64,000 nucleotides of DNA, from contig MU832078.1 of assembly GCA_029204225.1 (NCBI GenBank), positions 24,348 through 88,347 on the forward strand. Reading direction: 5' to 3'. Positions 32,001 to 40,412 of this stretch are shown one piece after another. Origin of the DNA: Diphasiastrum complanatum (Eukaryota; Streptophyta; Lycopodiopsida; Lycopodiales; Lycopodiaceae). The notes beneath the pieces are model-generated. The model ran no database searches. It was not told the origin of the DNA and was given only the letters and a program-made list of their open reading frames with translations. The translations under genes were made by a program, and so were the position numbers. Positions within the stretch are counted from its first letter, which is position 1. Each line of letters opens with the position of its first letter.

Positions 32001-34294
32001 GAACCACTAACTATTCTGTCTTATCAGGCTTCCCTCGGTCTATTTGCTCAAATTCCCAGCACTTTACACTCTTTTTGAGACCGTGTTCGTACATTACAAT
32101 CATAAGCAAATTTAATTTGAGACCCTATTCATACATTAATATTGTAAGCACATCACTGCAGGCAAGTGACTCAGCCATCTACCAGGAAAATCTACAGTTT
32201 TACATTTTATTGGAGCACAACATAGAAAAGCAGGAACATCACTTTTCTTACTTATAAGCAATTGACAACTCTCTTAATATTATAGGTTTGATGTTAGGTA
32301 GGAAGAACAAAGGTGTTGCTTTTGTTATAGTTGGGCCTAAGTGTTATTTCAGGTGTAGTGAATCTATTGTTAATCTTTGAAAAGTTGTGTTTGTTAGGGG
32401 TTTCAAAATAAGCTATAATTCCATTTGAGAAAATGTATGCTCTTCTGCTTAACATGACTCAAGCCTCAATCACAAACATAAAATATCTCATTTTCTTGAT
32501 CCTGCCATGTACATTATGGACACTGAATCTGGTTTTATATCAAAGTGGCTCCAGCTTAAGTTAAAATGCTTGCATTTTTTTCTTTGGGTAAAATGGGCCG
32601 AATCCTTGACTATAGAATTTTTAACACTTGAAGCAATGCAGAGATTTACTATATGAGTAAGAATTGAACTGAAAGGCACGTGGGTTTTCTTAGATGATGA
32701 CCCTACACATATTCAAGTGGAAGAATGGAGAAAAAAATTCAGGAGGCTAAGGCATTGGATAGATTTGCTATCTATCAGGATGGTCAGGTTAGATGCCAGG
32801 ATCATAGTCCTCCCCCAATGCCTTGAAGTTGGGGCCCTCGAGTGTAGGAGTAGCCAAGGGCCCCGTCCACACCGATTGCGTATCAGAGTGTGGAATTGTA
32901 ATAGCATCCCTTCATCATCATCTGCACTTGATTGATTTTATTTCTCGGGGGTGATTCTATTATTTCACAAAGACTCATGAGACTCAGCAGGAGCGAGATG
33001 TTCTATTAACTTTCAAAATTGATAGAAAGCTCTTTATTTTTCCATTGTCACCTTATCCAGTGTATTTGCTCATTAACATTATAATCTTCATTCCGGATAA
33101 CATGAGCTTCCCGACCTACAAAATCAAGCAAGAGTTTATCTTGACTTCCATAGAAGCATCTTTCGTATTTATATTTCTTATACATACAGAATGAGAACAT
33201 GTTCTGTATGGTGACTGGTCAGTGTGGATTGAATTTCTTTCAAGTTCTTAGCGTTAAAAATCAAATAATGTATATTTGATTGTAGTTTCTTATAAGTACA
33301 GAATGAAATATCGGAAATTTGTATCCGTACATAAATGACCATAGATACTCTGTACTAAAATTTGAATTTTTTTAGGTATGTTTCGTTCTGTACTACAAAA
33401 CGGTACTACATATGAAAGGAAAGTTCCCAAGAAACCCCCCAACCTTCCAAAGAGACTTCTTTGATCCAGAAAGCCCAAAAGCATGTGCATGTTTTGATTA
33501 TACAGATTGTGCATGCCTGGAAAAAGTTTAACGTGGAATTTTATGAATATGTTGCTGCATTTGTTTTAGTTTTATTAACACTGAATGTGTATTCACTATC
33601 TTTTCGGATAAGAGTTTTTTCTTATTTGTATTTAAAAGCTTAATTCTGATATCTGTGCTGTTCTGTTTTTCAGATAACGTACTGGGATGCATATGATTGC
33701 TCTGCAATCAGGATCATTGATGGATCTTTGTCAGCAGAGTTAACGTCTATTGATATAAGTCCTGATGGTACAGCATTTGTGAGTGGAGGTGTCGACAAAG
33801 AAGTTAAGTTGTGGAATTATGATGAGGGTCATTGCTACTTTATTGGACGCGGCCACAGTGAACCCATTTTAAAGGTAGGCTATCGTTTGCTGAATACTTT
33901 TCTACCCTAGGTACTTCGTGTTTCAAAAGTAAATTTGCTTTTTTTCAACCGATCTTTTTTTCTTTCCCAATACAAGTCAACTTTGACATTAGCATGACGA
34001 TTACTTACGGTCTAGGGTAGTACTTGCTTTTAAACGTGCAAATAGCACGATTCTTGCTTGAATTTCTGGAACAAGGCTTGGTCATCGTGCTTTCAGGTAA
34101 AAATTAGCCCAGATCAACAAAATATAATCTCAGTTGGAGAAGATGGAGCAATTTTTATCTGGAATTACAAGAGCCCTATCTCTACATCAAGTAGTCCGGT
34201 GCAGAATACAAGTCCAGCCAGGTTAAGTCCAGTTCCAGCATTACCAGAGAGGCCTGTTCCAGCTGAAGAAAGTGGTCAAAGTCATGACGAATAA
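14003..34294 (+). CDS. CFAP52: CFAP52 (WDR16/FAP52), C-terminal five exons of an axonemal WD40 protein
   Basis: Five phase-0 exons at 14003-14086, 14324-14392, 19036-19137, 33674-33874 and 34097-34294 splice into 217 codons plus a stop. They carry consecutive WD40 blades: [20 protein letters not shown]; a linker with [17 protein letters not shown] then [23 protein letters not shown]; and [15 protein letters not shown]. The order and spacing match the C-terminal part of CFAP52. That protein is about 600 residues in animals and green algae and binds inside axonemal doublet microtubules (B-tubule lumen). The first ~400 residues lie upstream of this window or in exons I could not find. A Ser/Pro-rich tail of about 40 residues follows the last blade and looks lineage-specific. 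Two introns are 4.6 and 14.5 kb and packed with retroelements, yet every exon is open with GT-AG borders, so the gene is probably functional. In land plants such a gene implies motile sperm. Confidence 0.9.
14324..14392 (+). CDS. CFAP52: CFAP52 exon b
   Basis: Acceptor ...TCATAG and donor GTAAGC. It encodes 23 residues ending [11 protein letters not shown], a textbook WD-repeat end. Confidence 0.88.
15490..15765 (+). pseudogene. LINE reverse transcriptase fragment (CFAP52 intron)
   Basis: Frames read [30 protein letters not shown] and a degenerate active site with NDVVLLSLS, matching 4400-4640 of LINE-1. It breaks at about 15765, where gypsy sequence starts. The same LINE seems to continue at 17851. 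Confidence 0.75.
15766..17850 (+). mobile_element. Ty3/gypsy pol fragment nested in a LINE
   Basis: It starts at the RT/RNase H border ([14 protein letters not shown]...[10 protein letters not shown]), then an RNase H domain (about 16080-16640; [12 protein letters not shown]-like, DALSRIGEV). Next is an integrase H2C2 zinc module (16833-17030; [24 protein letters not shown]) and the integrase core (SMDFLVAL about 17090, IVSD about 17270). Stops occur throughout. No LTR is visible, so this is a rearranged fragment rather than a clean insertion. RNase H carries a 201-bp tandem duplication. Confidence 0.8.
16053..16454. repeat. Tandem duplication, two 201-bp units inside gypsy RNase H
   Basis: Units 16053-16253 and 16254-16454 both begin TACACATAGTCAATCC and end GGGCCAGATT plus TA or TAC. 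They differ by almost a single base (GAGATGGAT versus GAGACGGAT), so the duplication is recent relative to the decay of the element. Confidence 0.92.
17851..18920 (+). mobile_element. LINE ORF2 end and 3' UTR (third LINE family)
   Basis: It begins with [22 protein letters not shown], equal to the LPSGTHQYIRR block at 5335 in LINE-1. It includes an ITSFFS-like C-terminus near 18440 and ends with the 3' block. There AGTCTTATG leads into a GTACC stem, TGTTT loop and GGTAC stem (18870-18884), then ATTAATGAAGCTTTC and a CTTTCTTT tail. Together with 15490-15765 it forms one LINE interrupted by gypsy sequence. Confidence 0.75.
19036..19137 (+). CDS. CFAP52: CFAP52 exon c
   Basis: Acceptor ...GGTTTCAG and donor GTAGGT. 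It encodes 34 residues, [11 protein letters not shown]...TTGTDRK. Confidence 0.88.
19138..19499. other. CFAP52 intron sequence, nothing recognised
   Basis: AT-rich intronic sequence between exon c and the first gypsy gag-like frame. Confidence 0.4.
19500..21112 (+). mobile_element. Ty3/gypsy relic B: gag, protease, start of RT
   Basis: Gag-like sequence lies at about 19505-19800 ([20 protein letters not shown] then [10 protein letters not shown]). A decayed zinc knuckle is at about 20115-20160 ([12 protein letters not shown] with flanking Cys replaced by Tyr). The protease is at about 20325-20450 ([16 protein letters not shown], where the usual DTG is lost). The RT N-terminus is at 20920-21112 ([29 protein letters not shown]). 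It is cut off by an LTR fragment at 21113. Confidence 0.75.
21113..21309 (-). mobile_element. Partial LTR of the element-F family
   Basis: The sequence from AGTTACAAG to TAGTGCGCC matches the first ~195 bp of both LTRs of the element at 34786-39761, in the same orientation. It breaks at 21309, so it is a truncated solo LTR. Its insertion cut gypsy B in the RT. Confidence 0.85.
21310..22536 (+). mobile_element. Probable LTR and leader of gypsy C
   Basis: No ORF. It contains an 81-bp-spaced imperfect direct repeat (21531-21600 and 21612-21681, GGTCAACA...CATATG...GGGACACTTGGTC), an AATAAA at about 21918, and a weak primer-site-like TTTGGCATC at about 22012. It also has a leader motif CCAGCGCCCTACTGC at 22053-22067, shared with element F. 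Gag starts at 22537. The LTR limits are uncertain. Confidence 0.5.
22537..24855 (+). mobile_element. Ty3/gypsy relic C: gag, protease and RT, cut by gypsy D
   Basis: Gag starts at an ATG ([14 protein letters not shown]) and carries a capsid-type region ([21 protein letters not shown] about 22920-23010; [11 protein letters not shown]). The protease is at about 23720-23780 ([17 protein letters not shown]). RT runs from about 24270 ([14 protein letters not shown]) through [19 protein letters not shown] (24465), [25 protein letters not shown] and the active-site stretch FVDDIL (24763). It ends after HMAHLRTLF, where the next element's LTR begins. Stops at 22669, 22842, 23260 and elsewhere make it non-functional. 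Confidence 0.85.
24856..25307 (+). mobile_element. 5' LTR of gypsy D
   Basis: TG at 24856 to CA at 25307 (452 bp), bounded inside by a primer binding site. It is G/C-richer than its surroundings, with GGTCAC- and GTGACC-type short inverted motifs. The left limit is inferred from where gypsy C's RT stops matching. A matching 3' LTR was not found. Confidence 0.6.
25308..25323 (+). other. Primer binding site of gypsy D
   Basis: TTTGGTATCAAAGCC directly follows the LTR end and resembles the plant Met-tRNA-type site TGGTATCAGAGC. Confidence 0.7.
25324..25892 (+). other. Gypsy D leader with AGCGCCCT/AGCGCTG motifs
   Basis: Non-coding leader before gag. CCAGCGCTGTT occurs at about 25449 and 25646, TCTAGCGCTG at about 25551 and CTAGCGCCCTCCTA at about 25700. 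A related ATCGCCCTCCTATA is at about 25531. The spacing suggests decayed repeats of the same leader unit as in element F. Confidence 0.5.
25893..29660 (+). mobile_element. Ty3/gypsy relic D: gag-protease-RT-RNase H-integrase (truncated)
   Basis: Gag starts [13 protein letters not shown] and has a Pro-rich N-terminus and a capsid region ([24 protein letters not shown] about 26480). Its zinc knuckle is degenerate ([14 protein letters not shown]). The protease is at about 27150 ([17 protein letters not shown]). RT carries [19 protein letters not shown] (about 27930), [16 protein letters not shown] and FTDDILVFS (28275; the usual Val/Ala of the YVDD box is Thr). RNase H is at about 28620-29000 ([14 protein letters not shown]). 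Integrase has an H2C2 module ([24 protein letters not shown]) and the start of the core ([15 protein letters not shown], 29570). Frameshifts fall near 26170, 26370 and 28025, near 28215 within a short ATGATGCT duplication, and near 28770. Integrase stops at about 29660 at an inverted element. Confidence 0.88.
29661..31960 (-). mobile_element. Ty3/gypsy relic E, inverted and truncated in RNase H
   Basis: Read downwards: a gag end with an ALKYA-like motif (about 31830), and a KR-rich stretch with a clean zinc knuckle [14 protein letters not shown] (about 31600-31560). The protease follows ([17 protein letters not shown] about 31340-31290, with DDG in place of DTG), then RT (30850-30327; [66 protein letters not shown]). 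The RT connection and RNase H complete it (30236-29661; [42 protein letters not shown]). The sequence across the RT active site (30327-30240) is out of frame. It has no LTR at either end. Confidence 0.85.
31961..32659. other. CFAP52 intron sequence, nothing recognised
   Basis: A weak direct repeat of 'GAGACCST.TTCRTACATTA' is visible at about 32077 and 32120. No domain found. Confidence 0.4.
32660..33010 (+). pseudogene. LINE fragment spanning the ORF1/ORF2 junction
   Basis: It encodes [20 protein letters not shown] and [10 protein letters not shown] (ORF1 C-terminal domain), a short spacer and [18 protein letters not shown] (start of the ORF2 endonuclease). It aligns with 2325-2660 of LINE-1, including a conserved non-coding spacer. 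Both ends are truncated. Confidence 0.78.
33011..33673. other. CFAP52 intron sequence, nothing recognised
   Basis: AT-rich intronic sequence leading to the polypyrimidine tract and acceptor of exon d. Confidence 0.45.
33674..33874 (+). CDS. CFAP52: CFAP52 exon d
   Basis: Acceptor ...TTTTTCAG and donor GTAGGC. It encodes 67 residues with [11 protein letters not shown], then a full blade ending [10 protein letters not shown] and the GHSEPILK linker. Confidence 0.92.
34097..34294 (+). CDS. CFAP52: CFAP52 terminal exon e
   Basis: Acceptor ...CTTTCAG and stop TAA at 34292-34294. It encodes the last blade ([26 protein letters not shown]) and a tail of about 40 residues rich in Ser, Pro and Ala, ending ESGQSHDE. 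Confidence 0.9.
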   Translation, partial: VKISPDQQNIISVGEDGAIFIWNYKSPISTSSSPVQNTSPARLSPVPALPERPVPAEESGQSHDE

Positions 34295-34780
34295 CGAGGT
34301 CATAAATACGTCAGTCAGGTGGTTGCGTATGAAATTAAGGATGTAGCATGGCATGACACAAACAATGTGCGTGGTTCAGCTTTTTTATTGTTATTGCAAT
34401 GGAAATAGTTTGCACTGGCATCATTATGTACAATCTTTACACAGTCCATCCACATTTTAGGTCAAGCCAATATTGCAGCCTATGGGCTCCTAATTGTCCT
34501 TTTTTGCACGATCAGAATGGGATTCGATATTGCCATATACACACTCTCTCCACATTTTAATCAAATCAGGTCCACACATGGAGCTCATAGTGTGTTTGGG
34601 TATTTCACAACTTATTAGGGCTTATGCTGTCAAAAGTCCATGCATTTTGTTCCTAATACAGTGTGGACCAGCTACTCTAGTCAGTTGACGTGAGGGCTTT
34701 TGATACCCACATGTAGGCCTATGAGCCTCATCATTAGTGGCTGATTGAATTCATAGTAATTCTTAATCTTGGGTGTGGCT
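34295..34780 (+). other. CFAP52 3' UTR and downstream region
   Basis: No other gene is seen. No canonical AATAAA was found close to the stop, so the polyadenylation site is unassigned. Element F is inserted about 490 bp after the stop codon. Confidence 0.45.
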
Positions 34781-34785
34781 AGAGC

Positions 34786-35157
34786 AGTTACAAGGTAAGA
34801 TTCACTAGTTATGCTAGAAAGCAGGACTTAAGATAGAAAGCAGGAAAAGAGAATGCTTAAGGAGGCTAAAGAGGAGCAATCATCATAAACTGAATAAAGG
34901 AATACAATGCTGCCCTACTTATACCCTCTCCCTGAATCAAATAAAGGATTCAAAAAAGGGAGGGAAAAAGGATTTGGAGGGAAAATAGTGCGCCCTCCCA
35001 ATAGGAGGACCCCCACTCCAAATCAACGTGACCAAGTCCTAAAAATATGACCAAATAGGGCCCAAGGCCAATATATGAATAAAAAAGGGCCCTTGGGCCT
35101 GCTAATGCATGAATAAAAGAATGGACGCGGCGAATGTAATGAGCCAAGTCCATAACT
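34786..35157 (-). repeat. Element F 3' LTR (372 bp)
   Basis: It starts AGTTACAAGGTAAG and ends CATAACT on the plus strand. It contains AATACAATGCTGCCC and a TATACCC stretch shared with the other LTR. The purine tract GCAGGGG (read on the minus strand) lies at 35158-35164. Confidence 0.9.
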
Positions 35158-35369
35158 CCCCTGCAGAAAAACAAAGCCCTCCACCGGCTAACAAACATGC
35201 TAGATACTGAAAAATCACGAACTAATGGAAATATTGATGGAGAAGACATAAGTCGTCACAACAGATACCCCAAAAGTATCATAACTATGTAAATCAAGTA
35301 CTAAGGAATTACTACAATCAAAACATAAAAGAATAGTCATGGAGAGAACTATAGCCATGAGAGCTCGAG

Positions 35370-35520
35370 CGTGCTCTGCCAATAATGGTGTATGATAAAA
35401 GACATCAATAGGCTCCCAAGTGGCCTTCTCAAGAGGACGACCATCCCACTGTACTAAAAACTGAACCTGCCTGCTACGTCGACTATACTGAAGGCGAACC
35501 TGATAGATGGCAGCTGGCAA
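35370..35520 (-). pseudogene. Element F chromodomain
   Basis: YSRRSRQVQFLVQWDGRPLE followed by KATWEPIDVF matches the C-terminal integrase chromodomain of chromoviruses, which binds chromatin marks and steers insertion. It is intact over about 50 residues even though the rest of pol is frameshifted. Confidence 0.8.
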
Positions 35521-35860
35521 AAAAGGGAACAGCTATGGCTCTATAGGAAATGTGAGATCGCGAGGAGCATCATCCTCAATGGCAGCCCATGAAAGGCTAA
35601 CATGAAAGATATCACAGGCTCATGTAGAATCAAGCAACTATAACCGGTACGTAACAGGGCTGAGGCGATCCAAGATACAGTAAGGCCCATAATAGCATGG
35701 TGCAAGCTTCTCAGTAGAAGCGTGACCTTGAACAAAGTGAAACTGTGCAAAGCGTAATCGGACGTAAACTATATCACCAACCTGGAACTCAACATGACGG
35801 CGATGACGATCAACAGAAATCTGATAGCGTTGTTGAATCTACTGTAAGTGAGTAGTAGCC

Positions 35861-36470
35861 CTAGCAATAAGCTTGTGAGCACCGGATAAAAAAAGAAGCA
35901 ATGGTAACCGGTGTATCATTAGGAGGAAGGGGCACCCCTGGCAAAAGTGGAGCATACCCATGAGCCAATAAGAAAGGTGAAACTCCAGTGCTGGTACTAA
36001 CAGAGCTATTATAGCTATACTCTGCCAAACATAAATGTTGATCCCAATCCTTCCCGGAAATGTCGAAGGTAATCCTCAAAGCTCCGATTAAGGACCTCAG
36101 TCTGCCCATCAGCAGTAGAATGATATGCAGTGCCCATCAGAAGCTGTACATCCAAAATACGCATAAGCTTTGTCCATAATGTAGATGTAAACTTACTATT
36201 CTGATCAGATAGTACCATGCAGGCGAAAAATCTCTGATAGAAGACGTGCGCACTGCTCAGTTGTAATAGTACTGCGCGGACCGGTATAAAGTGTGCTTGT
36301 TTTGAGAACCGATCCACCACCACCATACAAGAGTCATGACCACGACGGGTATGAGGAAGACCAAGGATAAAGTCCATAGAAATATCCGTCCACTAGCGAT
36401 GAGGAATGGGCCAACTCTGGAGCAAACCAGCGGACTTAGCACAGGAATATTTATTACGGGCACAAAAAGG
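35861..36470 (-). pseudogene. Element F integrase core
   Basis: [33 protein letters not shown] opens the core at 36377. Then come LSDQNSKFTSTLW (second Asp) and AYHSTADGQTEVLNRSFEDYLRHF (catalytic Glu). LAEYSYNSSVSTSTGVSPF follows in a shifted frame at 36040-35960. Confidence 0.83.
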
Positions 36471-36849
36471 ACAATGACGAATAAGATGGGCTAGCTCAGA
36501 CTTCATGGATGGCTAATAGAAATGGTCCTTAAGACGTGCATAAGACTTCTAAAAACCAAAATGGCCACCAATAGGGGAAGCATGAGCATCAGACAACAAT
36601 TGAGGACGAATGGAAAGAGAACTAGGAATACATAAAGCACCAAGTGGTATAAACGATCATCAACAACAGTATAAACCTGGAACTTCTGAGAGGACAAAAG
36701 GGGACGGTACGATAAACATCAGAAAAGTCAAAACAAGACAAATATGCGGCCGGTAAATCATCAAACCAAGAAGGAACTGAACCAACAATACTATGTAACA
36801 ATGGAGGAAGACGAGATAAAGCATCAGCTGCCGTGTTTGCCTTGCCTGG

Positions 36850-37480
36850 ACGATACAAAATATCAAAATGAAAAGACTGTAAAAATTTTAATTAACAATA
36901 TTGACGATCACTAAGATCACGCTGAGAAAAAAGATAACAGAGAGACTGATGATCAGATATCAAAGGGAACACGATACAAATAATGGTGCCATTTCTTAAG
37001 AGCATGGATGACAACAAGTAGCTCTTTTTCATGTACAGAGTAACGTTGCTCATAAGAGCGCAAGCGACGAGACTCATAGGCAATAACACACTCGGACTGA
37101 CGTAGAAGAGCGCCTAAACCAATAGCACTAGTATCAGTCTCAACAATAAAACGCTGATCAAATTGGGGGAGACACATAACAGTAGCAGAAACAATGGCAT
37201 GACGTAAAGCGTCAAAAGCAGTTTGACACTCAGAAGTCCAAACAAAGGTATGAGATTTCTTTTCACAAAAGAACATTTGGACAATTTCGCGAACAGTTGA
37301 TGCTTAATAAGTAATCCAAACACAGATGATAGATGTTTTACATGATCAGACAAAGTACTAAAAAGCAAGAATGTCATCAAAATAAACTAAGACACAAACA
37401 CCTAAAAGAGGACGTAAAATATTATTCATAACATTCTGAAATGGCGGTGGACCATTCTGAACACCAATTGGAATACAAAC
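36850..37480 (-). pseudogene. Element F RT active site and RNase H
   Basis: [28 protein letters not shown] carries the RT active site (YFDD) at about 37400-37380. RNase H includes FIVETDTSAIGLGALLRQ and YSVHEKELLVVIHALKKWHHYLY (37160-36965), then a PGKANTAADALSRLPP end at about 36858. At least three frame changes separate these pieces. Confidence 0.82.
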
Positions 37481-38732
37481 CCAAATGAGTACAAAATGTA
37501 GTCTTATGCTCATCAAAAGGACGCATCCTAATTTGGTAGTATCCAAAACGTAGGTCAATTTTAGAAAAGATGGAAGAAGTGCCAAGCTGATCAAAAAGGT
37601 CATCCATATGAGGTATAGGATACTGATTACGGATAGTCAGCTTGTTTAAGGCACGATAGTCAATGCAAAGGCATTTGGTTCCATCTTTTTTGGCAACAAG
37701 GAGGACAGGAGCACCAAAAGGACTATGGCTAGGAACAATGAGGCCCTGACGTAAAAGCAATTTGGAGCTGAACCTCGTCACGTTCATCTTTAGACATACG
37801 ATATGGAGCACGAGAAGGTGGGATAGCACCAGGAATAAGATCAATATGGTGGGTGACATCTCGTAATGGTGGCAGAGACATAGGTTCTGAAAGATCACAG
37901 AATAATGATGCAATAAGTCAGAAATCACCTGAGGAAGAGGACCCATGGATGGAGCAGGAGGAGCAGCAACTGATGTACTCTGAATGATAAAAAGAGTTGC
38001 ACCTTGAGCCTTTGGCAGGCTACGCATAAACTGCTTCCCGGTAACCAACTGATAGTCACCTTGGGAATCAATACCAGAAAGTAAATGATGTCGACCAGCA
38101 TGTGTAAAAGACAATGTCTGCTGAGAAAGATCCACAGCAACAGTACCAAGTGATGAAAGCCAATCTGCACCAAGAATAATGTCATAGTACTCCAGAGGAA
38201 TAATATAGAAATATGCCTGTCTAGAGAAGTCACCAATGCTATAGTCCAAGCCCTGAAACATCTGAGAGCTGATAAAAGTATGTGAGCTAGCAACCTCGAC
38301 ACTGAGAGACTGTGTAGCAGAAATAGGTGAAGCACGAATCCTGGTGGAAATGTAACTGCTAATAAATGACTGTGTACTGCCAGTATCCACCAAAGCAATA
38401 TGCTCTCGCCCCAAAATGCGAACACGTAAAACATCAAAATCATCAGGAGTAAGAGCCTCATGGTAAAAAACAGCGGTAGGAGGACCAAGAGACTGTCGGC
38501 AATCACGGGCAGGTGCAGGCGTACTCAAAATAGGAAATAAAGGTGCTTTACTGGGACGATGAAGAATGTCTAGGGGGGTGGTATCCCCTCGTGGTAGGAT
38601 AGTCTCAAGGCTAGAAAGAACACGATCAATACGACTCTCAAGATGATCCATGCGGGCATCAATATGTGTAAAACGATCATCTGAAGAGCTCTGCGGTGGG
38701 TCTTCTGATGAAGAAGTCGCCATAGAAACCAA
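37422..38732 (-). pseudogene. Element F short gag, protease and RT N-terminus
   Basis: The frame opens with [18 protein letters not shown] and a short coiled coil ([20 protein letters not shown]). After about 110 residues it reaches the protease active site [15 protein letters not shown] and [18 protein letters not shown]. No capsid (RWW-type) or CCHC zinc-knuckle region exists between the start and the protease. The normal gypsy gag is therefore missing, and the copy could not form particles alone. RT begins [22 protein letters not shown], then [16 protein letters not shown] and [16 protein letters not shown], before a frameshift near 37490. Confidence 0.85.
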
Positions 38733-38929
38733 GAAAGAGAGAAAAACCTAAGGGAGAGGACGTTTGTCGTCACCCCAACTTAGTCTAACTTCCGAAATCA
38801 CCAAAAATGGCACATAAACAGTCAATCAAGATGGAGAATAATCAAAAATGAAGGGGCTAAAGCAATACCTGGGTGGGTGTTGATTCGTCGTCCACTCGGT
38901 AGTGCCAACAAAGAGAGGTATAAGCCGAA

Positions 38930-39380
38930 AATAATAGGGCACTGGGCAGCAACTACCAAGATTTACAATATGCTGAAGAATAGGCTGAAAAAGGTGCTGA
39001 AGTAAGGCGGCCTCCAATCAATAGTCGAAATGGATAGCAAGTCGGTGAAGAGAACCGCTGAACAGCCTCCAATCAATATAAAAAAATGGGCAGCAAATCG
39101 GTGACGAAAAGTGTCAAAAATGATGAGGTAGTAGGGCGTTGGACAACAACTACCAAATCTGCAAAAACAATAAAACCTGCCAAAATAATTGACAAAAGTG
39201 ATGGGTTAGCAGGGCGCTGGACAGCCTCCACCCAAAACTGCAAAAAATGATGAAGAAATCGTCGAAAGTGATGGGCAGTAGGGCGCTGGACAGCCACTAC
39301 CAATCTGCAAAAAAATGGACGGAGAAAATCGATGAAAGTGATGGGTGGTAGGGCGCTAGACAGCCTCCACCAATCTGCAG
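38930..39380 (-). repeat. Element F leader minisatellite, about 65-80-bp units
   Basis: On the minus strand the phrase GGCTGTCCAGCGCCCTACT recurs in variants (plus-strand GGGCGCTGG-type cores at about 38937, 39134, 39212, 39281 and 39351, with weaker ones near 39004 and 39053). Each core is followed by CATCACTTT...GCAGATTTGG-like sequence. The array fills the space between primer site and gag. Confidence 0.85.
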
Positions 39381-39398
39381 GAAAGTGCTCTGATATCA
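39381..39398 (-). other. Element F primer binding site
   Basis: The minus strand reads TGATATCAGAGCACTTTC directly after the LTR end. The first 12 bases differ from the initiator-Met site TGGTATCAGAGC at one position. This fixes the LTR boundary. Confidence 0.88.
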
Positions 39399-39761
39399 AG
39401 TTACAAGCTAAGATTCACCTAGAAAGCAGGACTTAAGCTAGAAAGCAAGAAAAGAGAATGCTTAAGGAGGCCAAAGAGGAGCAATCATCATAAACTGAAT
39501 AAAGGAATACAATGCTGCCCTACTTATACCCTCTCCTTGAATCAAATAGAGGATTAAAAAAAGGGAGGGAAAAGGATTTGGAGGAAAAATAGTGCGCCCT
39601 CCCAATAGGAGGACCCCCACTCCAAATCAACGTGACTGAGTCCTAAAAATATGACCAACTAGGGCCCAAGGCCAGTATATGAATAAAAAAGAGCCCTTAG
39701 GCCTGCTTATGCATGAATAAAAGAATGGACACGGCGAATCTAATGAGCCAAGTCCATAACT
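39399..39761 (-). repeat. Element F 5' LTR (363 bp)
   Basis: Its ends match the 3' LTR. It lacks about 9 bp near 39415 that the 3' LTR has (TAGTTATG region). It is immediately followed on the minus strand by the primer binding site. Confidence 0.9.
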
Positions 39762-39766
39762 AGAGC

Positions 39767-40232
39767 TCGTTCTTCAATAGCTACATGAACATTTTAGGAT
39801 TAGTACAAAGCTCAAACAATATTAGGGGCTTTTATTCATTTGACCCTCGGTCATTACTACTTACGTTATGAGTTACTAAGTTCCTATTTTCATTTGTTAA
39901 CGGTTAAGATTAGGAGGACGAACATTAAAAGAAACATGTATTCATGTACGATAGACATGTTTGTTTGAAGATGCAAGCCATAACTTCTAGCATGTCATTT
40001 CCAATTCTGTTCAGGGATGCTTTGCTTTAGTTTAGATTTTCATCTCATGGCTCAATTGTCTATAAATGGATGAAGCTTTAAGAAACATTGTACAGTTGTT
40101 TATAACAAACGTGTTGGCTTAGATAAAGACAACGACAAGTAAGAGCACTATGTCATGGCCTCCAAGCACATAGCAAATCAGCCTATCTAGTCCATGCCCA
40201 AAGAATGTGATGCCATGGTAAGGTGCAGAACG
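39767..40232. other. Unassigned sequence
   Basis: Flank of element F. Nothing recognised. Confidence 0.4.
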
Positions 40233-40412
40233 TGTTGGGACCCTGCCATGTTGATTTTTTTATCTACCTTCTCAGGAGGGTCTGCAAACCAGCATCTTGT
40301 TGATTGTATTGGAACTTAATTGGAATTGTTTTATGAGCATCAACTTGATGTCTCTATTATTGTTTATATGATGCTATTTGTATTGATCTTATTCTCAACT
40401 TGGTATCAAGCA
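40233..40412 (+). mobile_element. Short copia-type LTR (about 165 bp) and primer site
   Basis: TGTTGGGAC at 40233 and ...TCTCA at 40397 have the look of a short Ty1/copia LTR. It is followed directly by ACTTGGTATCAAGCA (40398-40412), a Met-tRNA-type primer site. No gag was found downstream and no second LTR was seen. It may be a miniature or truncated element. Confidence 0.5.

Larger units (their letters stand above)
34786..39761 (-). mobile_element. Element F: complete chromodomain Ty3/gypsy element with minimal gag
   Basis: Two LTRs (34786-35157 and 39399-39761) in direct orientation flank a minus-strand interior. It is bounded by a perfect 5-bp target duplication, AGAGC, at 34781-34785 and 39762-39766. 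LTR ends are AGTTA...TAACT rather than TG...CA. A primer site directly abuts the 5' LTR and a short purine tract abuts the 3' LTR. Coding order is short gag, protease, RT, RNase H, integrase, chromodomain, all with frameshifts. The two LTRs differ by an indel of about 9 bp and scattered substitutions, so the insertion is not young. A partial LTR of the same family is at 21113-21309. Confidence 0.92.

Noticed and set aside
37925-38506. 193-codon minus-strand Leu-rich frame
   Set aside because: Shadow of the element F gag-protease frame; its hydrophobic look comes from reading the same DNA out of frame.
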